This document shows positions 59,861 through 64,000 of a stretch of 64,000 nucleotides of DNA, one piece after another. Each line of letters starts with the position of its first letter. The first letter of the stretch is position 1. The translations under genes were made by a program, and so were the position numbers. Source of the DNA: Sphingomonadales bacterium (GTDB taxonomy: Bacteria > Pseudomonadota > Alphaproteobacteria > Sphingomonadales > Sphingomonadaceae); assembly GCA_004173185.1 (NCBI GenBank), contig SEFZ01000012.1, positions 1 through 64,000 on the forward strand, in the 5' to 3' direction. The notes under the pieces were generated by a model that made no database searches, was not told the origin of the DNA, and saw only the letters and a list, made by a program, of their open reading frames with translations.

Positions 59861-60418
59861 GTGAGTTACGCGCGACCACTCTACATCATGATCAAGCCGC
59901 TGCCCGCGATGCGGGAGGCGCTGATACGGCTCTGTGCGAGGCTTGGCATCTCCATCCATTACTCGGTGGATCGATGGCACTGCACCTTGCTGCTAATCGG
60001 CGAGAGTTCGATAGTGTCCATAGACGCCGCTCTGCGCGCATTACACAGCTTCGACGGCGAACCTTTCGAGGTTGCTTTCGATTCTGTCCACGGCAACACG
60101 CTACAGCCGCAAAAGGGAATTCGCGGGCCGGGCTTATTTCAGCGCGCCTTGGTGCGGCACCTGATCACCTGTGGCGTCGACCTTCCCGCGTACAAATTCC
60201 GGCCTCACCTCAACCTTGATTACGGGACTGCCTCCGATCGGCGCGTGACTACCCCTTCAATCGGCTGGTTCGTGGAGGACATCATGCTGATCGAAAGCGT
60301 CAACGGGCAAGGACGGCATATCGAGCATGGCAGTTGCCAGCTCGCACGCCGCCAAGGGATGTTTGACTTCGCGGCCTTAGCGCCAAGCAACCCTGGATCC
60401 CGGCTTTCGCCGGGATGA
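59861..60418 (+). CDS. 2'-5' RNA ligase family protein
   Basis: 185 residues with both HxT/S motifs of the 2H phosphoesterase superfamily: WHCTLLLIG (about residues 44-52) and RPHLNLDYG (about 112-120). 2H enzymes act on 2',3'-cyclic phosphates or tRNA halves. Start GTG 59861 lies 9 bp after dnaE2, so it is probably the fourth gene of the SOS operon, which would put RNA end processing under DNA-damage control. The last residues (SNPGSRLSPG) and the TGA are encoded by a dispersed palindromic element. Confidence 0.82.
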   Translation: MSYARPLYIMIKPLPAMREALIRLCARLGISIHYSVDRWHCTLLLIGESSIVSIDAALRALHSFDGEPFEVAFDSVHGNTLQPQKGIRGPGLFQRALVRHLITCGVDLPAYKFRPHLNLDYGTASDRRVTTPSIGWFVEDIMLIESVNGQGRHIEHGSCQLARRQGMFDFAALAPSNPGSRLSPG

Positions 60419-60420
60419 TG
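60391..60420. repeat. dispersed palindromic element overlapping a stop codon
   Basis: ATCCCGGC (60397-60404) and GCCGGGAT (60409-60416) form a perfect 8-bp hairpin with a TTTC loop. The flanking CCCTGG...GATG resembles the ACCCTGGATCCCGGC elements known from several proteobacteria. The TGA of the RNA-ligase-like gene (60416-60418) is inside it, and the FAH gene converges from the other side. Confidence 0.75.
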
Positions 60421-60430
60421 GGAGGAAATT

Positions 60431-61438
60431 CTAGCCCGCCGTAACCGTCTGCTCGATCACGCCGAAGATCGGATGGTGCTTGTCGTCCTCGGCCCAGATG
60501 CGGACGGTGTCGCCCGCCTTGAGGAACGGGGTTTCCGCCGCGCCGCGCAGGATCGTCTCGACCGTGCGCACTTCGGCAAGGCAGGAATAGCCGACGCCGC
60601 CTTCCGAGATCGGCTTGCCGGGGCCGCCATCTGCGCCACGGTTCGATACGGTGCCCGAGCCGATGATCGTGCCCGCGCCCAACTTTCGCGTCTTGGCGGC
60701 ATGCGCGATCAGCGTGCCGAAATCGAAGGTCATATCGACGCCGGCTTCGGCGCGGCCGAACGGCTGGCCGTTGAGATCGACCATCAGCTTGCGGTGCAGC
60801 TTGCCCTCCTGCCACCAGTCGCCCAGCGAATCGGGGGTGACGAAGACCGGCGAAAAGGCGCTGGCCGGCTTGGACTGGAAGAAACCGAAACCCTTGGCCA
60901 GCTCGCCGGGGATCAGGTTACGTAAGCTCACATCGTTGGTGAGACCGACCAGCCGGATCGCGGCGAGCGCTTCCTCGCGCGTGGCGCCGAGCGGCACATC
61001 GCCGGTGACGACCACGACTTCGGCTTCGAGATCGCAACCCCAGCTTTCATCCGCCAGCGGGATCGCGTCGCGCGGCCCGAGGAAGCCATCCGATCCACCC
61101 TGATACATCAGCGGATCGTGCCAGAAGCTGTCCGGCATCTCGGCCGCCCGCGCCTGCCGCACCAAGGCGACATGGTTCACATAGGCCGAGCCGTCCGCCC
61201 ATTGGAATGCGCGCGGCAAAGGAGCTGCGGCGAGGCGCTCGTGAAAGCGCTCCTGCGGGATTACGCCATGATCGAGATCGGTCTGGAGATTGCGCAGATC
61301 ACCTTCGACGCGGTCCCAATCGTCGAGCGCAGCCTGTAGCGTCGGCGCGATCATGCTGGCGCTCGCATACCAAGCGAGATCGTTGGATACGACCACGAGC
61401 TTGCCGTCGCGTCCATGCTTGAGGCTGGCCAGTTTCAT
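60431..61438 (-). CDS. fumarylacetoacetate hydrolase family protein
   Basis: 335 residues. The FAH-type core (about residues 120-320) has the metal-ligand pattern: EAEVVVVTGDVPLGATREEAL, LTNDVSLRN, and later EGGVGYSCLAEVRT. The N-terminal about 100 residues form the smaller cap domain. Related enzymes cleave acylpyruvates or beta-diketones, in tyrosine or aromatic breakdown, using Mg2+ or Ca2+. The substrate is not fixed. ATG 61438 starts the gene in a 191-bp gap shared with purA. Confidence 0.88.
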   Translation of the reverse strand: MKLASLKHGRDGKLVVVSNDLAWYASASMIAPTLQAALDDWDRVEGDLRNLQTDLDHGVIPQERFHERLAAAPLPRAFQWADGSAYVNHVALVRQARAAEMPDSFWHDPLMYQGGSDGFLGPRDAIPLADESWGCDLEAEVVVVTGDVPLGATREEALAAIRLVGLTNDVSLRNLIPGELAKGFGFFQSKPASAFSPVFVTPDSLGDWWQEGKLHRKLMVDLNGQPFGRAEAGVDMTFDFGTLIAHAAKTRKLGAGTIIGSGTVSNRGADGGPGKPISEGGVGYSCLAEVRTVETILRGAAETPFLKAGDTVRIWAEDDKHHPIFGVIEQTVTAG

Positions 61439-61567
61439 GCGTCTCTCCTCATGTTTGCCCGAGCATAGGCCAAGTTTGGCGCGCGTAAACCAGCCGAATC
61501 GCTTGACCTAAACGCCCATGCACGCCATTCGGCCCGCGCCGGGCGTGACCCGCACCCTGGAAAGCCC

Positions 61568-61595
61568 AGCCGCCGAGCCCTGTCGAAGGGCGGCT
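61568..61595. repeat. intergenic palindrome upstream of purA
   Basis: AGCCGCC (61568-61574) and GGCGGCT (61589-61595) flank GAGCCCTGTCGAAG, a sequence close to the short GAGCCTGTCGAAG-type element dispersed in sphingomonad genomes. It lies 35 bp before the purA start. The rest of the gap (61439-61629) shows nothing clear. Confidence 0.5.
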
Positions 61596-61629
61596 TTGGG
61601 TCCCGCCGGCAGGCGGAGACGTGAATCCA

Positions 61630-62919
61630 ATGGCCAATGTTGCAGTGATCGGTGCCCAATGGGGCGATGAAGGCAAGGGCAAGATTGTCGACTGGCTCGC
61701 CGAGCGCGCCGATATGGTCGTGCGCTTTCAGGGCGGCCATAATGCCGGGCACACGCTCGTCGTCGGCGAGAATGTCTACAAGCTTTCGCTGCTGCCCTCG
61801 GGAATCGTGCGTGGCACGCCGAGCATCATCGGCAATGGCGTGGTGCTCGACCCGTGGCACCTCAAATCCGAGATCGAGAAGCTTCGCGGCCAGGGCGTCG
61901 ACGTGACCCCGGCCACGCTCAAGATCGCCGACACCTGCCCGCTGATCCTGCCGCTCCATGGCGAGCTGGACGGCCTACGCGAAGACGCGAGCGGATCGGG
62001 CAAGATCGGCACGACGCGGCGCGGCATCGGCCCGGCATATGAAGACAAGGTTGGCCGCCGCGCGATCCGCGTATGCGATCTGGCGCACCTCCACGAACTC
62101 GTCCCGCAGCTCGATCGCCTGTGCGCGCATCATGATGCGTTGCGCGCCGGTTTCGGGGTTGGGCCGATCGATCGCGAGGCATTGCTCGCCGAACTGAAGG
62201 AAATCGCCGGCTTCGTGCTGCCCTTCGCCGAGCCGGTTTGGCGCACGCTGGCCGAGGCGCGATCGCGCGGGCGGCGCATCCTGTTCGAAGGCGCGCAGGG
62301 CGTGCTGCTCGATATCGATCACGGCACCTATCCGTTCGTCACTTCGTCAAACACCGTAGCGGGCACGGCGGCTGCGGGCAGCGGCATGGGCCCGAGCGCC
62401 GTCGGCTTCGTGCTGGGGATCGCCAAGGCATATACCACGCGCGTGGGTTCCGGCCCCTTCCCGACCGAGCAGGATAACGAGATCGGCGAGCGGCTGGGCA
62501 CGCGCGGGCATGAGTTTGGCACGGTCACCGGGCGCAAGAGGCGCTGCGGCTGGCTAGATGCGGTTCTGCTGCGCCAGTCTGCGGCGGTATCGGGAATCAC
62601 CGGCATCGCGCTGACCAAGATCGACGTGCTCGACGGGCTCGAAGAAGTGTCGATCTGCACCGGCTATACGCTGCGCGGCGAAACGCTCGATTATTATCCG
62701 GCGAATGCAGCGGATCAGGCAGCGGTCGAAGCCGTGTATGAGACGATGCCAGGCTGGGCAGAAACCACTGCTGGCGCACGCAGCTGGGCCGAACTGCCGG
62801 CGCAGGCGATCAAATATATCCGGCGGATCGAGGAGTTGATCCAATGCCCGGTGGCGCTGGTTTCGACCAGCCCGCAGCGCGACGATACGATCCTGGTCCG
62901 CGATCCGTTCGCGGACTGA
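61630..62919 (+). CDS. purA: adenylosuccinate synthetase
   Basis: 429 residues, normal length. [36 protein letters not shown] is the N-terminal active-site block (GDEGKGK P-loop-like and catalytic His in GHNAGHT). [37 protein letters not shown] and [22 protein letters not shown] complete the signature. It converts IMP plus aspartate to adenylosuccinate with GTP, the first committed step to AMP. ATG 61630 is preferred to GTG 61621 because GGAGA is better spaced. Confidence 0.97.
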   Translation: MANVAVIGAQWGDEGKGKIVDWLAERADMVVRFQGGHNAGHTLVVGENVYKLSLLPSGIVRGTPSIIGNGVVLDPWHLKSEIEKLRGQGVDVTPATLKIADTCPLILPLHGELDGLREDASGSGKIGTTRRGIGPAYEDKVGRRAIRVCDLAHLHELVPQLDRLCAHHDALRAGFGVGPIDREALLAELKEIAGFVLPFAEPVWRTLAEARSRGRRILFEGAQGVLLDIDHGTYPFVTSSNTVAGTAAAGSGMGPSAVGFVLGIAKAYTTRVGSGPFPTEQDNEIGERLGTRGHEFGTVTGRKRRCGWLDAVLLRQSAAVSGITGIALTKIDVLDGLEEVSICTGYTLRGETLDYYPANAADQAAVEAVYETMPGWAETTAGARSWAELPAQAIKYIRRIEELIQCPVALVSTSPQRDDTILVRDPFAD

Positions 62920-62940
62920 AGGCCGTTCGCTGACTGGCGA

Positions 62941-63060
62941 TTATTTCGAGGGGCGTGGCTGCGTGCCGCCGGGCGACGGCGGGCGCGGCTCGCGCGGCGG
63001 CGCAACGCTACGGACGGGATCGAGCTTTTCGAGAAACGCAGCGATCGTCTTGGTACGCAT
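62941..63060 (-). CDS. possible small Pro/Arg-rich protein (39 aa)
   Basis: A short frame with ATG at 63060 preceded by GGGGGGG and a TAA at 62941-62943. The product begins MRTKTIAAFLEKLDPVRSVA and ends in a Pro/Arg-rich tail. No family; no strong evidence of selection. It is the only plausible frame in the 311-bp gap after purA, whose remainder holds a large hairpin. Confidence 0.35.
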   Translation of the reverse strand: MRTKTIAAFLEKLDPVRSVAPPREPRPPSPGGTQPRPSK

Positions 63061-63175
63061 ATTACCCCCCCACGGCCTTCACAGCCCAAGGGAGGATAAC
63101 GCGCTCCACGCAAAAGCGATTCCCCGGCTCCGGCGACTCACCGCCAAATCGATTCGCTTCGGCGCATCCCGGCGA

Positions 63176-63216
63176 CAGGATCCCGGCCCGCGATTCATGC
63201 GCGGACCGGGATCCTG
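63176..63216. repeat. large REP-like hairpin
   Basis: CAGGATCCCGG (63176-63186) pairs perfectly with CCGGGATCCTG (63206-63216), with inner CCGCG/CGCGG pairing. It lies 15 bp after the stop of the Ala/Pro-rich gene (minus strand). No T tract follows, so it is more like a REP element or mRNA stabiliser than a classic terminator. Confidence 0.7.
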
Positions 63217-63230
63217 CCTGTTCAGTGGCC

Positions 63231-63470
63231 CTAATCGCGGGGATCGGGCTTTTTCTTGTCCGGCTTGGTCGCAGCATCGGGCGTAGCGGGAGCATCTGCG
63301 GGCGCAGTGGCTTCCACGGGCGCGCTGCTCGCCTCAGGGGCCGGCGTCGCTTCGGGTTCAGGGGCAGGAGCGGCGGGTTCGGCGGCCGGCGGCGCTGCCG
63401 GCACGTCCTGAGCGAAGGCCGCAGGGGCCGCGAAAAGCGCTGCTGCGCCTATCAAAGTCTTGAACAACAT
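63231..63470 (-). CDS. small Ala/Pro-rich secreted protein
   Basis: 79 residues. A signal peptide MLFKTLIGAAALFAAPAAFAQ (read in two parts; cleavage after AFA) is followed by a low-complexity Ala/Pro/Glu mature region of about 55 residues ending KPDKKKPDPRD. Such proteins are frequent in sphingomonads; it could be an extended linker or surface component. ATG 63470 has GGAGG upstream; the longer TTG start is less likely. It is monocistronic, flanked by a hairpin on one side and aroC on the other. Confidence 0.6.
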   Translation of the reverse strand: MLFKTLIGAAALFAAPAAFAQDVPAAPPAAEPAAPAPEPEATPAPEASSAPVEATAPADAPATPDAATKPDKKKPDPRD

Positions 63471-63613
63471 ACTGGGCAATCCTCCGTGAATTGTTGCCGA
63501 GGGATGTTCGAGACGCCCAATGTGTCCATTATGTTGCGGCGCGATTCAGCCAAACCCGCCCGCGGCACGGCCCGGCAGTCAGGCGAGCCGCGAGAGGGGT
63601 GGGCCGAGCGGGG

Positions 63614-64000
63614 CTAACGCCCCGTTTGGGCGCGATGCAGCAGTTTCTGGTCCGCCAGCACCAGCGCCATCATCGCTTCGACCACCGGCGCGCCGCGAAT
63701 CCCGACGCACGGATCGTGGCGTCCCTTGGTGCGGATTTCGGTGGCTTCGCCTTCGCGCGTGATTGTCTCGACGGGGGTAAGGATCGAACTGGTCGGCTTG
63801 AACGCCACGCGAAGCTTGAGCGGCTGGCCGGTCGAAATGCCGCCCGCAATGCCGCCTGCATGGTTGGCGAGGAATTCGGGATGGTTGGTGCCCGGGCGCA
63901 TCGCATCGGCATTTTCTTCGCCCGATAGCGCTGCCGCGCCGAAGCCGTCGCCGATCTCGACACCCTTCACAGCGTTGATCGACATGGCGGCCGCCGCAAG
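63614..64000 (-). CDS. aroC: chorismate synthase, 3' part (partial)
   Basis: The last 128 residues of AroC; the gene begins beyond the window. [19 protein letters not shown] is the conserved C-terminal-third motif, followed by [34 protein letters not shown] and AFKPTSSI, and the usual [25 protein letters not shown]. It makes chorismate from EPSP with reduced FMN. The ATG visible at 63985 is internal. A CGGGGC/GCCCCG hairpin (63609-63614 and 63619-63624) overlaps its stop. Confidence 0.95.
   Translation of the reverse strand, partial: LAAAAMSINAVKGVEIGDGFGAAALSGEENADAMRPGTNHPEFLANHAGGIAGGISTGQPLKLRVAFKPTSSILTPVETITREGEATEIRTKGRHDPCVGIRGAPVVEAMMALVLADQKLLHRAQTGR

Noticed and set aside
62955..63617. 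220-codon frame on the + strand
   Set aside because: Runs through the large hairpin and antisense to the Ala/Pro-rich gene; low-complexity Arg/Gly product without a ribosome-binding site.
1..64000. tRNA, rRNA, CRISPR, IS element or prophage integration site
   Set aside because: No cloverleaf, rRNA motif, regular repeat-spacer array, transposase or integrase gene was found by eye; the only phage-like genes are the terminase pair.

Overview
The window is a GC-rich chromosomal segment of an alphaproteobacterium, most likely a Sphingomonas relative (order Sphingomonadales). Four kinds of evidence point there. The SOS mutasome imuA-imuB-dnaE2 sits behind a direct-repeat LexA box of the alphaproteobacterial type. 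The block Suv3-like helicase, S4 protein, 7Fe ferredoxin and CarD is typical of the group. There is a ubiquinol-cytochrome c chaperone next to DUF177, and a TonB-dependent receptor paired with an MFS transporter. Short dispersed palindromes of the kind scattered through sphingomonad genomes lie between several genes. I see no tRNA, rRNA, insertion sequence, CRISPR array or replication origin. Most of the window is ordinary housekeeping chromosome; the accessory-looking part is roughly 1-5 kb.

Left end (1-5 kb): an unidentified + strand gene carries an in-frame stop, followed leftward by a spermidine-synthase-like methyltransferase and a small/large terminase pair resembling the packaging head of a gene transfer agent, without the structural genes on this side. 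Next come a translationally coupled unknown membrane protein/lipoprotein pair and a small secreted protein. 5-11 kb: GST and a DapF-type epimerase with unusual active-site neighbours, a large DUF2339 membrane protein and an AsmA-like protein. 11-20 kb: a 45-residue membrane ORF, rpmI-rplT with a strong terminator, a LysE-type exporter, pheS-pheT, an SDR, an aldose-1-epimerase-like protein and prfC.

20-25.5 kb: a regulated uptake module made of a SnoaL-like protein with its own palindromic operator, an MFS transporter, a TonB-dependent receptor and a divergent TetR gene. The receptor promoter carries an inverted repeat, and a factor-independent terminator separates receptor from transporter. 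25.5-39.6 kb: DUF177, cytochrome bc1 chaperone, BamE, the periplasmic pair PbpC/alpha-2-macroglobulin, an NfrB-like glycosyltransferase with an NfrA C-terminal-domain partner, and a TauE/SafE-TIGR02186 pair.

39.7-53.8 kb: a HerA-like ATPase without NurA, an M23 peptidase behind a perfect CtrA half-site pair, the helicase-S4-fdxA-carD block, two tandem DUF2807 proteins, PdeM, a lipoprotein, an M20 dipeptidase and a Tat-exported M3 peptidase. 53.9-60.4 kb: the SOS mutagenesis operon imuA-imuB-dnaE2 with a 2'-5' RNA ligase-like gene attached only 9 bp downstream. 60.4-64 kb: an FAH-family hydrolase, purA, a small Ala/Pro-rich secreted protein and the 3' part of aroC, which runs off the window.

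Best candidates for something not yet described: the RNA-ligase-like gene on the LexA-controlled mutasome operon, the terminase pair with a methyltransferase, the DapF variant, and the receptor module with its separate operators. None of these is proven by sequence alone.
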